Below are positions 23,926 through 36,118 of a DNA stretch of 64,000 bases, one piece after another. The translations under genes were made by a program, and so were the position numbers. This DNA comes from Cavenderia fasciculata (lineage: Eukaryota; Evosea; Eumycetozoa; Acytosteliales; Cavenderiaceae): the NCBI RefSeq assembly GCF_000203815.1, contig NW_004457729.1:2728674-2792673 (forward strand). The letters are read 5' to 3'. The notes beneath the pieces are model-generated. The model was not told where the DNA came from. It saw nothing but the letters and a program-made list of their open reading frames with translations, and made no database searches. The first letter of the stretch is position 1. Each line of letters opens with the position of its first letter.

Positions 23926-25407
23926 TTATTTGTCTTCCTTTTTATCACCATCCTTTTTGTTTTCATCCTTTTTAGAAAGATTTTCGAGTACATTCTTGAT
24001 TCTTTCATCATTTGGATCGACACCTGGTAATGACATTAAAGTAGAGTTTAAGAATTCTTGGTCTCTAAAAGCATCAGAGTTTTGTTGTTGTTGTGGTTGA
24101 GATGATTCATTGTTGGAAGAGGTGGTAGTAGTGGTGTTTGAGGAATCGCTCATTGGAACATCTTGTTGCAATGACATTGCCAAAGCAGCTTGGAGGTCGG
24201 GATCATCATCAAAGTTGTCTCCGCCCATGTTACCCATTTGTACGTCCTTTGATTCCTCTGTCTTGTTGTCTGATTCTGTAGTTTCGCCTCTAGCCTTTCT
24301 ATCTCTTTCTACACGTTGCTTCTCTTCCTCCAACGATAATTTCAAAGCCATGGCCAATTCTGGATCGGTATCGGCATTGATGAATTCGGCACCATAGGTA
24401 CTTGATCCTTCGATAATAGTCTTTGATTGAATAATAATATCGGATAAAATTTGTGGTCCTGCTGGTACAGTTAATAAATGACTACGTATATAAAATAACA
24501 AAAAATATTAATAAATATATTGTTTCTTTTCTTTCTTTGCTTATTCTTCATTACCTTGGTTCATCATTATTATTTACATCACTTATGAATGCTTCTAATT
24601 TTTCTACATTGGTTGTTTCTTCACCGAAATTAATGATGTCGACAGCAATTGCATTCTTCTTTAAACGCTTTGCAAGATCACAGAGCTCCTCTTTTGTTTC
24701 TTTGAGTGGACTGCCAACAAATGCTACAATACGTGGATGTTGGTGCTTATTTTGTCTATGTCTGAGTGCCAACTGTTGTTGTTTGATTAATGTGTAAGTA
24801 TTAGTAATCAAATAACATAAGATATCTTATCTATGATTTAAAAGGATAATACAAACTTGAGCAATTTGCATTGAAGTTGAGAAATCAATCTTTCCATGAA
24901 TTTTAATGTCATCATAACTTGCCAATACTTTACTAAGGTCTTGAGTCAATGTTACTAAAATCTCTGGTCTACCAGACATTGATAATATAGCTACTGATGT
25001 TTCTGGATTACCATGTGTTTTTGATGCTATAAATATATACAAATGTAGTTAAGTTATGATAGGTTAATATAAAGAACTCTCTTTCGACACTTGAGAGAGA
25101 GAGGAGTGTTGTTCGACAACTCATTTCTCTCTTTTCTCTCTTTTCATATATATTGATTGATACAAACAACAAATGATATTGACAGCATCCTTTTGAGCTA
25201 GATATCTTGATGGTTCGAAATCACTATTTCTCATCCATTCTGAATTATCAACACTTTAAGATAGATAGATAGATAGGTAGGTAGATAGAAAGTACAATAG
25301 GTAATAGATAGAGTGGTATGTTAATATATGATGTAATGCTGTATCTCTCTCTCTCTATTTAGATATCTGATGAATATATACCAAACAATTGCGGCCTCTA
25401 AAGTCAT
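23926..25407 (-). CDS. psmD4: 26S proteasome regulatory subunit Rpn10 / PSMD4
   Basis: Exons 25382-25407, 25168-25253, 24857-25026, 24555-24772 and 23926-24481 give 351 residues. It begins [18 protein letters not shown], the standard start of the Rpn10 VWA domain, which continues through [37 protein letters not shown] and [10 protein letters not shown] to about residue 190. Two ubiquitin-interacting motifs follow: [15 protein letters not shown] and [16 protein letters not shown] Gln/Ser/Thr linker and a charged Lys-rich tail end the protein. Rpn10 is a ubiquitin-chain receptor of the 19S lid/base. Two UIMs match animal PSMD4 rather than the single UIM of yeast. It shares a 237-base start interval with the ankyrin gene to its right. 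Confidence 0.95.
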
Positions 25408-25644
25408 GATTTAATTTATAATATATGTATGTACAATGTATAACAACTAATTTTGATAATAATTTAATTAAGTGCAGTTCACCCAAAGTGAAGATCAAAG
25501 TTTGTTTTTTTAAATTATTTTTTAATTCAAAAGTAAAGTGCAAACAAATCAATAAAAGAATAATAATGGATAATAAATAGAGATTATACAACATAGAGAG
25601 AGAGAGAGATAGATATAGATATAGATATAGATATAGATAGAAAG
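25408..25644. promoter_or_regulatory. Short shared start interval of Rpn10 and ankyrin genes
   Basis: Only 237 bases separate the two divergent start codons. It contains GAGA repeats and a GATATA run next to the ankyrin start. Co-regulation is inferred from layout alone. Confidence 0.4.
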
Positions 25645-26654
25645 ATGGATTATAATATATTACAAGCAATTCGATTCGGTCATAATCAAATCATATTCTC
25701 GACACCAAAGGAAAGATTGAGTGATAAGAGTGAGTTGGGACAATCCTATCTTCACTATGCGGCAGAGTCTGGTCACGACTCTATAGTTCGATATCTTATA
25801 AGTACATATCTATATATCTATCCTAAGAGAAATGAGCATTAAAACTTGATATTGTTACTAATACTACCAACCAACTTTAATAGATATAATTAAATTAGAT
25901 GTTTTTGAACGTGATAGTGAGGGTATGACACCACTTCATTGGGCAGCTACTGAAGGTAAATACCTTGCTTGTAATACCATCATTCAAAGCGCTGCAAAGG
26001 CAGAGCTGACATTATCTGCCAGTAATACAGTATCGTCATTGGTGAATGCTGTAACACGTGATGGTGAAACATCGGTATTCCTCGCCGCGATAAAGGGATC
26101 TGTACAAACACTAAACATCCTAGTTCAACATGGTGCATCAGTATCTAATCAAAACAAACAAGGTGACACACCATTACATGTATCAATACTGAATGGCAAT
26201 TGGGATTGTATAAACAAGTTGGTTCAAAGTGGAGCAAATCCAAACATTGAAAATATTAATGGAAAATCTCCTATTCAAGTATGTTAGTAATAATCAATAC
26301 AACCAACAATCAAATAGATCATTATATTAATACCATATTTATTATTAGCTTTGGGAACAATGTCCACTTTCACAAACACACCAATATTTATTTCATAATA
26401 GGGATGATTTAATTCAAATTATTAATCGATTACAACAAACAATTCAAGAAAAAGATAGTATCATTGAAACCTTGAATCAAAATAGTGGTGCAAACAAGCA
26501 TGTCCAAGTTCAAGCGGCAGTTCCAGAACCTCCACCAAAATCATTTATAGATAGTGATAAATTAGAATCTATCATTAAAGACATTAACAACTTGGAATCA
26601 ACACTATCCAATTTAAAGAGGAAAATAAATAATAATAATAATAATGATTCATAG
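25645..26654 (+). CDS. Ankyrin-repeat protein with C-terminal coiled coil
   Basis: Exons 25645-25801, 25884-26278 and 26349-26654 give 285 residues. About five ankyrin repeats are visible: GQSYLHYAAESGHDSIVRYL, EGMTPLHWAATEGKYLACN, DGETSVFLAAIKGSVQTLNI, GDTPLHVSILNGNWDCINKL and the start NINGKSPIQLWEQ. A Gln/Ile/Leu coiled coil follows (about residues 195-225), then a Pro patch and a second short helix ending in poly-N. No enzyme domain is present. The repeat count is like gankyrin (PSMD10), which is notable beside Rpn10, but the coiled-coil tail is not found in gankyrin, so I do not assign it. Confidence 0.85.
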
Positions 26655-26900
26655 TTATATGTTTATCCAACTTTTTTCCCCCCTCAAAGATCTAGATAAT
26701 CGGGGAAATTAATATAAGTAAATTTTTTGTTTTATTGTGTGGCAGTTGGGGGTTGTTGTCACAAAGACACCAAATCATCATTTTCATAGACTCTTTTAAA
26801 GTAAAATAAAGTAATATAAGATATAGAGATTAAAGAAAGGAGAGAGAAGAGAGAAGAGATAGAGATAGATAAAGAAAGGAGAGAAAGAGAGAATAGTAGG

Positions 26901-29900
26901 ATGTCAACACCAACATCTACATCTACCTTGAAAATGGAACATGTACATCCAAAATTAAAGGAACAAATTAAACTTAATAACAAGTTGTTCTCAACAGACT
27001 CGGATAGAATAGTCGGTCAATACAAGAGATATGACATTGATAGTGTGTTTGATATAAAACAACAACAATCAGTTACTGCAACTGCTGCTACTACGCCTGC
27101 AGCAGCAGCTTCTTTAACATCACCTGATGACAATTCAAAGAGTCAACTACTTCAACAACAATTACAAAAGGAGGATCTTGATCGATACATGGAGAGAGCT
27201 GAAGGTTTGTTACAAGATTGTTCAGCCATCATTCTATCTACTCTATCAAAGATACATTACATTGGTGTTGAAAGAGACGATAACAACAACAACAACAACA
27301 ACAATGATTCTAAATACAAAAAGAATAAGAGAAAGTACAAGAATCAACCACAAGGTGGAAATGTAAATGGTGGCGGATACTACAACATAAGACAAGAAAT
27401 GATCGAGAAGTTTAGTAGTGATATATTGACTGTTCTTGGCCAGGGAGCAAGAGAGTTGAAGGGTTTAAAGGTGGAATCATCATTGCCAAGCAAGGATCAA
27501 AGACACCAATACTTGGACGAGGAATGGGCTCAATGCACAAGAGTATTGTTGGAACGGGAGAGACAAGAGATTCAAAACACAGGTCCTCTAATGTTGGCCG
27601 AACAAGAAGCACTTCAAAAGGAAATGGACAAGGAGATTGAAGCACAGATCGAACCATTCCCCAAGGAAAAGTCGTTCAACATCCTTTTGTCCAAGTTTCA
27701 AAATGAACAAGCCAAGGAAAAGGAGAAGTTGGCCAAGGTTCTCGCTGCTGATCCTGCTGTAGTGGCAGACAATGCCAATCCAAAGGGTGTATGGAAGACT
27801 CAAATGGGTGCTTTGGACGCCAAGCATCGCGACCAAATGACCAAGTTTGAAGACAAACACAACGGCAAGATGGACAAGATCACCAAGAAAAATGATGACA
27901 TTAAAAAAAAGATAAAGGAAAAGTATGCAACTCTAAAGGAGAATGTTAGAAACAAGTATGATGAGCAAAACATCAAAAATCGTTATCAATCGGACCTACA
28001 AAAATTAAATAATACCTATACTTCTAAAAAGAATTCATTAAATGGTATACCATCTTCAACCCCAACTTCATCAACTTTAACAAAAAATAATAATAATCAA
28101 AATAATAATAATAATGAAGAACAAAAAAGAATAGAAAAACAAAAACAAAAAGAAAAAGAAGAAATGGAAAAGAAATTAAAGTTGGAACAAGAGGAAAAGG
28201 AGAAAAAGGAACAAGAAGAAAATCAAAGATTGGAAAAAGAAAAAAGAAAGGAAAAAGAGTTGGAACAATACCTTGTAACATTGTCATTAGAATCTACAAC
28301 ACCAATCAGTAGTGAGACAACAACAACAACAGAGACCTCAATCACTGCCACTGCCACTACCACCACATTTACAAAAAAACCATCAGATCCATTTGAATTG
28401 GTAGAATACAAGATTCAAAAGGTAATGAAAGCTGTTCAAGAGGCATCTGATGCAATCAAAGATTTTAAAGCCAAAAACAATCAAATCGTTGTAGACAAGG
28501 AAATATTGGATCAGTTGACAAAGGTAGACTTTGAAGCCAACAAGAATCTGATCAAGCAACTTAAAAAGCTGACCAAGAAGAAAACAGTCCAAGAAAAACG
28601 AATCAAATCACTACAAGAGAGAAAAGCACAATTGCAATTCATCATGTCAAGATCTGCTAGACCAACTCTCCCACCACCAGTTCAAGAATCCTATGAAAAG
28701 CTTCTTTCCGATTGTAATCTTTTGTACCCCCAATTAGTGTGTACCGATACACAGCGTGGTAAACAACTCTTACCATTTTTACAAGACCTCCTTACCAGAA
28801 CCCTCAAACCTGTCAAGGTTGAGATCTATCTTTTTGGTTCATCTTTGAATGGTTTGGCATTTAAAAACTCTGACTTGGATATTGCTCTTGTCACTGATAG
28901 ACCTCTTCATTCTTTATCAAATTATACATTCAAGGTTTCAAATGTTTTAAAATCAAGTATGTAGAAAGATTAAAAAACAAATTAATTGTCTCTCTTGAGT
29001 ACAAATAACTAATTTAATTTATTATTATTATTTTAGATAATTTTAAAAATGTTTTAGCTATTACTAGAACAAGAGTACCAATTATTAGATTTAATGATAT
29101 ATTTTCATCATTGTCTTGTGACCTTTCAATCAATAATCCATTGGCAATTTTCAATAGTAAAATGATTTATGATTACATGCAAATTGATATTAGAGTTAGA
29201 ACCATTGCCATTATAATTAAACAATGGGTAAGTTGAAAGACACAATCATTATGAATACAACATATGACTACTCTGTCGAGAAAGAAAGAATTTTAAATTG
29301 GTACTTTTTTCCCCCAAAACTCTCCTCCTTTCTCTATTCTATTCTATTTAACAGGCTAAAGTTAGAGGTATTAATGATGCATCAAATAATACATTACACT
29401 CTTATTCATTTGTAAATATGATTATCCATTTTATGCAACGTGAGGAGGTTCTTATCCTTCCATCACTCCAAAGAATGGCAAATGGTCAGTACTATTACAT
29501 CAAGGGTCGTAGATATGGTGATGGTCGTGTCAAAGAGGATCATATGATTTCAGACAAGAATTGTAAATACTACAACAATCTCGGACAACTCAGAGAGGTG
29601 TTTGGCAAGCACAACACCATGACAGTGCCAGAACTACTCTTTGCCTTTTTCCAATACTATGCACTCCATTTTGACTATCAAAACAGTGTCATTAGTATTC
29701 GTTCAGGTGTCATCTTGCCTGCCAAGACAAAGACATGGGATGACAAGCGAGAGTATTTCTTTATGATTGAAGATCCATTCGACACAACCTTTAACATTGC
29801 AAGATCCATTCGAAAGCCTCATCACTTGGCTGCCATTGTCAAGGAATTTATGAGAGCCTATGAATTGCTTTCAAACAATGCTCCACTTTCTGAATTAGTT

Positions 29901-29948
29901 AAAGCTCCTGAAGACAATGATTTTAAAAAGAAAAAACCTACCAAATAA
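26901..29948 (+). CDS. Non-canonical poly(A)/U polymerase (Cid1/TUTase-like nucleotidyltransferase)
   Basis: Exons 26901-28956, 29037-29227 and 29355-29948 give 946 residues. The first ~600 are helical and charged, with coiled-coil runs (KQKEKEEMEKKLKLEQEEKE) and poly-N/T loops. The catalytic domain begins near 620: VEIYLFGSSLNGLAFKNSDL then DIALV supplies the GS motif and DxD metal pair; the third Asp is probably in SLSCDLSINNPLAIFNS. A PAP-associated domain follows (SYSFVNMIIHFMQREEVLIL, FFMIEDPFDTTFNIAR). The family adds A or U tails to RNA 3' ends. The long coiled N-terminus is unusual and may recruit partners. Nuclear or cytoplasmic placement cannot be told. Confidence 0.85.
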
Positions 29949-30013
29949 ATAAATAATAAATCCAAATACTGTGTAAGATATATACATTTAATGTCTCTGC
30001 CTTATTTATTTAT

Positions 30014-33000
30014 TTAATCGTCATCATTATTTTGAATATTTATCTTTCCTTTTTCTTTATCTTGTAATTGATATTTTCTTAAAGATTCCAAAGTATCTTG
30101 GTATTTTGAATATAGGTCTTCATTTTCTTTTACATATTGATCAAATTCTTGTTGTAATTGTGTATGAGATTTGGTCAATTGTTGGAGATTAGTCTTGAGT
30201 GAATCACCATCGGCCTTGTCTATATCACATTGATTGTGGTATGGTTTGTCATCGACCACCTGTTTTTTCAATGCTTCCAGTGTTTTCCACATTGCATCTG
30301 ATTTCTTTTGCCATTTTATCGATTCAATGGCTTGTATGGCCAATTCTTGTCCAACACCAACATTGTGTAGTCCAAAGACAGATTGATGGTCGTCTCCGGC
30401 ACCATCACCATTGTGTTCATTAATGTCACCAAACCCACTCATTGGAACGGCAGTTTGGACTATTTTCTTTGGTCGATTAGACTTGCCAGTATGGGCAATG
30501 GGATAGTCCATAAATGAGAGTAAGGATCCAGACTCTTTCATTCGTTTACGATAACTTGCCTTACAGAATGATTTGATCATTGATTCAGACATCATTTCAA
30601 TGGTAAAGTAGGTTGCAATTCTCGTTATACAAGCTAGACTCTTTTCTTTCTTTTCTCTTGGTGATAGTTGGATGAGGTGTTGGAGTCTTTCAGTGTAGGC
30701 TGGCACCGTGTATTCAGGACCATCATGATGTTTTGGGAATGACAACAACTCTCCTTCGTCGGCTGTAATGAGTTCATGTTGACCTCCGATACTTCTTCCG
30801 ATTGGTATGACACCAGCAGCCATTGATTCGAAAAATAACATCGATATACCTTCCATTGCGCTTGGCAAAAATACAATATCCGATGCTGATATAATGGCTG
30901 GCATATCTTCACTTGGAACGTCTCCAAGTATCTTTACAACCGATTGCATTCCATTTCTCTGTATAAATTCTTCTACTTGGTCTCTTTGTTCTCCATCGCC
31001 TACTATAAATGCATTAAATGTAACATCATTTTCAATCAATTTTTTGAACACTTCCAATGCTACTTTTGGTTGTTTCTGTTCCACCAATCTACCAGCAAAC
31101 AATACCACTGTGGTTGACATTGGTATATTATATAATTCTCTAATTCTATTTCGATCGACAATATTAAATTGGAATTCCTTCATATCAACATTGACATAGC
31201 AGACATCTATATTATCGGCAATTGCACTTTCCATTGGTTGATGGGTTTGAGTTGGTGTACCATTTCCTCCTCGTTCTTGATTACTCTTTTCTTTTTTCTC
31301 TCTATAATGATGTTGTTTTAATCTACTTGTCATTGATCTTTTAATCATCCATTCCTTTAAATGATCTGATGATACAATTGATAAATCTAATGTTGATTGC
31401 ATTGATAATGAATATCTAAAAAAAAAATAATAATAATTAGAAAATATTATGAATTATATTAATATATATTATATCTATTTACCTTGCATAACCACCACTC
31501 TTCCAATGATCTTCTTCCATATGTACATAATCAACAATAGCAGAGAATGGACATTTTTCTTTAAGATATGGTACAAATAAATAACCCAATTCTGAGTTTG
31601 ATACCAAAGTAATATCAATCTTTCTAGATTCAATCAAATAACATAAAAATCTTGGTGTATCTTCTGTTGTCAAGAAATTATCCAATACAAATATATCTGG
31701 AGTTAATCTAAAAACAAAAAAGAAAAGAATAGAATTGTTAGTCTAAATTATAGAATATTTGATTTGATATTGATATCTATATCTATTTACTTTTGAAAAG
31801 AAGGTAACCAAGGATTTGAAGATTGAAGTGTAGTTACAATGGTAACATCCCAACCTTTAATAATTAATTCTCTAACAAAATTTAGATTAAATTTATCAGC
31901 TCCACCAGTATTTAACCAAGGTAGAATTAATAAACATCTTGGTACTTGTTTATCCAAATGATTATGAATATCAATATGACTATCTAAATAATAATGTGAT
32001 TCTATTTTATCATCCTGGATAGATAATTACATTAATTAATTAGTTAGATTGAACCAAAATATTAAATATTAAATATTTTTCTTTTTGTTTTTCTTTACCA
32101 TTGATAAATGATTCATTTTTTTAGAATAAATTAAAGGATATTTTGATTTAAATTGATTAATGATTGATGATTTGTTTTGATCACCAAAATTGGTCCAATC
32201 ACTGTTTGTCGATGGTTTTCTTCGATACCAATCCATATACTCTGGAATGGTTTCACCCCATAGTCCATTGTTGGCACACTTTAAAATGAAATCCCAATCT
32301 TCCATTCCTCCAATAATTTGTTCATCGAATCCAGAGTAATGCGCAAGACTGCGATTATGGACGTTTTCAAAGAATACTTCCTTTCTAAACATGGCAGTGA
32401 CAGTGACTTGATTTTCGTAAAGGAATGCGTCTGCCTTTTCATATCCCTTTTCCCAAACATACTCTTGTGCTCCAAATCCAACTGTCCATCCCTTGGCAAA
32501 TGCAATGTGAGGTGATGTCTCTAACTTCCAAACTAATTTCTCTAGAGTGGTTGGTTCGATCATATCGTCAGAGTCAAGTAGGAATATATAGGGTGCACGG
32601 GACTGTTTGATACCAGTATTTCGAGCAGATGGTAATCCACGTTTTGAACTATGTTTTTGGATATGTACATGAGTGTCTGATTTCTCCCAATCATTGATGA
32701 GGTTGATCGTTTCAGAGTTGGTCGATCCATCATCCACAATCACCAATTCAAACGACTGTAATGATTGACGATTCACCGATTCATACATTTCCAATAACTG
32801 ATACTTTGGTGTATTATAAACTGGTACAATAATACTAACAACTGGTGGACGACAAGAGAATGGATCCTTTCCTTCATATTCCAATCCACCCAATTTATAT
32901 TGATATTGTGGTCTATTTAAATTTGACGGATTACATTCATAATTATGAATTGTATTATTATTTTGAATATTATTATTATTCTTATTATTTTTGTTATTAT

Positions 33001-33598
33001 TATTATGTTTTTGTTGTTGTTGATGTTGGTGTTGAAGGAATGAACATTGATTTTTTGATAGTTCAACTTGATCAGACTCCATTGATAAATGAGCACAGTA
33101 TGATGACAATATATTATCAGAGTAATCTTCATGATCAATATATGATAATGGGAATCTAGTCAATAACATTACAATTAAAAAGAGTGATATTCCAAATACC
33201 AATGTTCCAATCAAACATGTTATATTCTTTCTTTTGTATGAATTGATTCCTCCTTTCGTTGTTCCACCACCAGTTTGTAATATTAATCTTTTAAAACAAC
33301 CATTAGATGAAGATGATGATCTATCATTATCTTGATTCTTTTTCTTGATGTTGTATAATAGATGTTGATGTATTTCATTTTTCGTGTGATGTTGATGTTG
33401 ATGTTGTCGATGACTTTGACCATTATCATTATCATCGTCATCAGTACTTGTATCTTCTTGATCGGTTGTAGTACTATCATCGTCACTATCATCAACTTCT
33501 TCATCATATCCAATTGCAATATCATCATCTTCTATATCAATCTCTTGATGTGATTTACTTCCAGTTGAAAGTGGTGATCTTTCTCTAAGATTATTCAT
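30014..33598 (-). CDS. Membrane-anchored GT2-GT4 glycosyltransferase fusion
   Basis: Exons 32099-33598, 31791-32014, 31483-31707 and 30014-31415 give 1116 residues. Order: acidic/His-rich cytosolic tail; one membrane helix at about 127-147 (CLIGTLVFGISLFLIVMLLT), a type II anchor; a family 2 glycosyltransferase at ~255-480 with VVSIIVPVYNTP, VIVDDGS, the LLDSDD metal motif and GGMEDWDF; then a family 4 domain at ~530-880 with NTGGADKFNLNFVRELIIKG, VVLFAGRLVEQKQPKVALEV and the EX7E motif EGISMLFFE; and a C-terminal coiled coil. GT2 enzymes are inverting and GT4 retaining, so one polypeptide could add two different sugars in the Golgi or ER lumen (inference). The join lies inside exons with clean splice phases, so the fusion is not an artefact of adjacent genes. 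Confidence 0.85.
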
Positions 33599-33879
33599 TC
33601 TTCCTCCTTCCTATCTATTTATCTATCTTTTTTTTAAAAGATAGACAGAATAATAATTACTTTGCTTATCATCATCCATGTGATGACTGTTTATCCTTTA
33701 CTACTCTCCATTGGTTACATTGGCTACCACTCTACCACACATACAAACCACAATGTAAATGTGTGTGGTTTGATTAGTTAATGTTTTTGTAAAACACCAT
33801 CCAACGTACCAAGTTTATTTTCAAAAATTAATTGTTATTTATTTCTAATTTCTATTGATTATATTATATTATTTTAGAT

Positions 33880-35267
33880 TTATTTTCTTCTTCCAAGAGC
33901 ATCCTTTTTCTTTTCCTTTACTTCCAACTTTAGTTTTTCTAATCTCATTGCCTTGTCCTCTGGGAAGATGGATTCTGGTGCAACCTTTTTAATCACTTCT
34001 GGTGCAGTTCTAATCTCCATGGCTGAACCGGCGCCGGTCGTTGGTTTTCCATGAATTGGGATATTAAAGAATCTCTTGACTGCTGGTTTCTTAAAGATGT
34101 AGTTTTGAACAACAAATAATAATGAATTGATACACCAGTAAAGATTTAAACCCTAGAGAATGAAAGAAGAAAGAAATAATATTAATATATTTATATTGAG
34201 TTGATATGGATGGTTGGTTGGTTGGTTGGTTGGATTAGATCTTCTAGTTGATTATGTCTATATATACATACAGCAGGGAAATCAAGAGTGAAATAAAGTG
34301 GAAGAATACAAAGACCACCAAAGACAATCTTCATGATGAGGGGAGTTGTCTCTGTGAATGATAATCTCATCGAAGTCCATTGGAAAAGCGATGAGATGAT
34401 TGGGAGGGCGTAGACATATGGATCGACAATGGAAAGATTGGGGAACCAAAGGAGACCACCATTGGTTACAAATTGTGGAAAGTCGACACATGCCGAACGG
34501 ATAATGTAAAAGAGATAGATGTATGCTGGTGCTTGAGCGAGACCAACAAACAGTAGTTTCATTGGAGATACTCCGTGTTTGACTGAAATCTCACGTTGTA
34601 GAGTAAAGAGCTTCATCTTGCCTTCGGTCGTACCGTCGTTGAGATACGAGTGCTTCTCCATCTCTTCTTTGACCAATGCCATGGCAGCAGCCGATCTTTG
34701 TTGTTTGACGGTCAATGGCAAGATGAGGAAACGGAGACCAACCGTCATACCGGCAATACACAACCACCATGGACACCCACTGCTGATTGAAAAGTTGTTG
34801 ATCGATTCGACAATACCAGTGTTAAAGTTGGAGACTGCCTCAATGATTGGGTTTTGTGGTGTGTCGTAGATGATTTGTGTTGTCGTTGTTGTTGTTGATG
34901 GTTGACTGATAATAGAACCAACACTGACATCTGATGTTGAATTGACTACTGTCTCTATTGCCTTTTCTTGTGCATTTGTTAATTGAATTGTTTGTTGTGG
35001 TACTGTAGTAGTAGTATCATATACTATTTCATTCTTATTGTTATCAGTTGAATAGAATCTACTATTTCTGTTGATGAATGATTGTCCAATGATACTACCA
35101 ACATTATTATTGTTCATCATCATTGATGATGATGATGATGATGATGTTGTACCATTCAACAAGTTGTATCTAAAGACATTGTTATTGTTACCAACTGCAA
35201 ATGAAGCAGATGATGACTTATTGATTGAAGATACCAATGTTCTTCTTAATGCTCTTGATCCAATCAT
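33880..35267 (-). CDS. oxa1: Mitochondrial inner-membrane insertase OXA1
   Basis: Exons 34272-35267 and 33880-34152 give 422 residues. The first ~60 residues are Arg/Ser-rich (MIGSRALRRTLVSSINKSSS), a mitochondrial targeting sequence, followed by a Thr/Asn-rich spacer. The YidC/Oxa1 core starts near 185: GCPWWLCIAGMTVGLRFLIL then PLTVKQQRSAAAMALV, KHGVSPMKLLFVGLAQAPAY, LPIISSLFQWTSMRLSF and the final GLNLYWCINSLLFVVQNY helix. The Lys-rich tail fits the ribosome-binding C-terminus of OXA1. The family inserts mitochondrially made and some imported proteins into the inner membrane. The ATG at 35267 is preferred because it starts a plausible presequence. Confidence 0.93.
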
Positions 35268-35582
35268 ATCTAGATAAACTATGTTTATATAAGAAGAATA
35301 TATATATTTATAGATAGATAGATAGATGAATGATGATGACAATGAATGAATCAAAATTAAGAGTACATGTCAACCGCCTCTAAAGGTTGGCTCATCTGCA
35401 AAACTTGCACGATATCGCATAATAAGAATAATCATGACGAACGAAAAGCCACTCTTTTTCATTGTTAATTTCATTTAGTAATATTAGCACTATCATCACA
35501 GTCAAGTCTAGTCGGTCGCCTATATATCTCTTGCGAAAGGATATCTTTCTTATATAATATTACGACACAGGTTAAAAGAAGA
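35268..35582. other. Divergent promoter interval
   Basis: Between OXA1 and a small membrane-protein gene. A GC-richer patch (about 35368-35410, CCGCCTCTAAAGGTTGG) stands out; otherwise A/T-rich with GATA repeats. Confidence 0.5.
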
Positions 35583-35875
35583 ATGAAGATTCAAAAAAGA
35601 TCGCCATTATTCTATGCAGCTTCATTGACTGTTTTAGGTGTATCATTCTACTATCTTGATCAATATCTACAAGGTTCATATTGTATGTATCATTGGTACC
35701 ATCCATATCAGTAGATCACTAGCTAGTCATTGCATACATGATATTAATTAGGTTTTATAAATAGACTCTTATTTAAAGTATCACAAGGACAAGAAGATTA
35801 ATCAAGACACTGACAGAGACGATAGAGCCAGAAGAAGAATTCAAACAAGAGAACTAAAAGAACAACAACAACAAC

Positions 35876-35880
<5 letters not shown>
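35583..35880 (+). CDS. Small single-pass membrane protein, 71 residues
   Basis: Exons 35583-35682 and 35765-35880 join to 72 whole codons. The protein starts MKIQKRSPLFYAASLTVLGV, runs into one hydrophobic helix (about residues 9-28), then has a charged tail (YLKYHKDKKINQDTDRDDRA then RRRIQTRELKE) ending in poly-Q. A short basic N-terminus plus one helix is typical of small mitochondrial inner-membrane assembly factors, and the neighbour is OXA1, but no family match is certain. An acceptor 35 bases upstream would give a shorter alternative tail; the chosen one gives a longer, charged, helical tail. Confidence 0.65.
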
Positions 35881-35911
<31 letters not shown>

Positions 35912-36118
35912 TTGCAATTAGAAGAAAGAATCGATCTCTCTCTCTCTTTCTCTTTCTTTGCAAACAAACATGTACATAAATACACAATCCTCTGATGTAT
36001 TATTAGAGGTGGAAAATGAAATATAATTGAACTGGATTTGATTTCATCATTATCATCGATCAATGGATTGGTATACAATATTATAATATATTTTATCGCT
36101 TTTTGGGTATATTATTTA

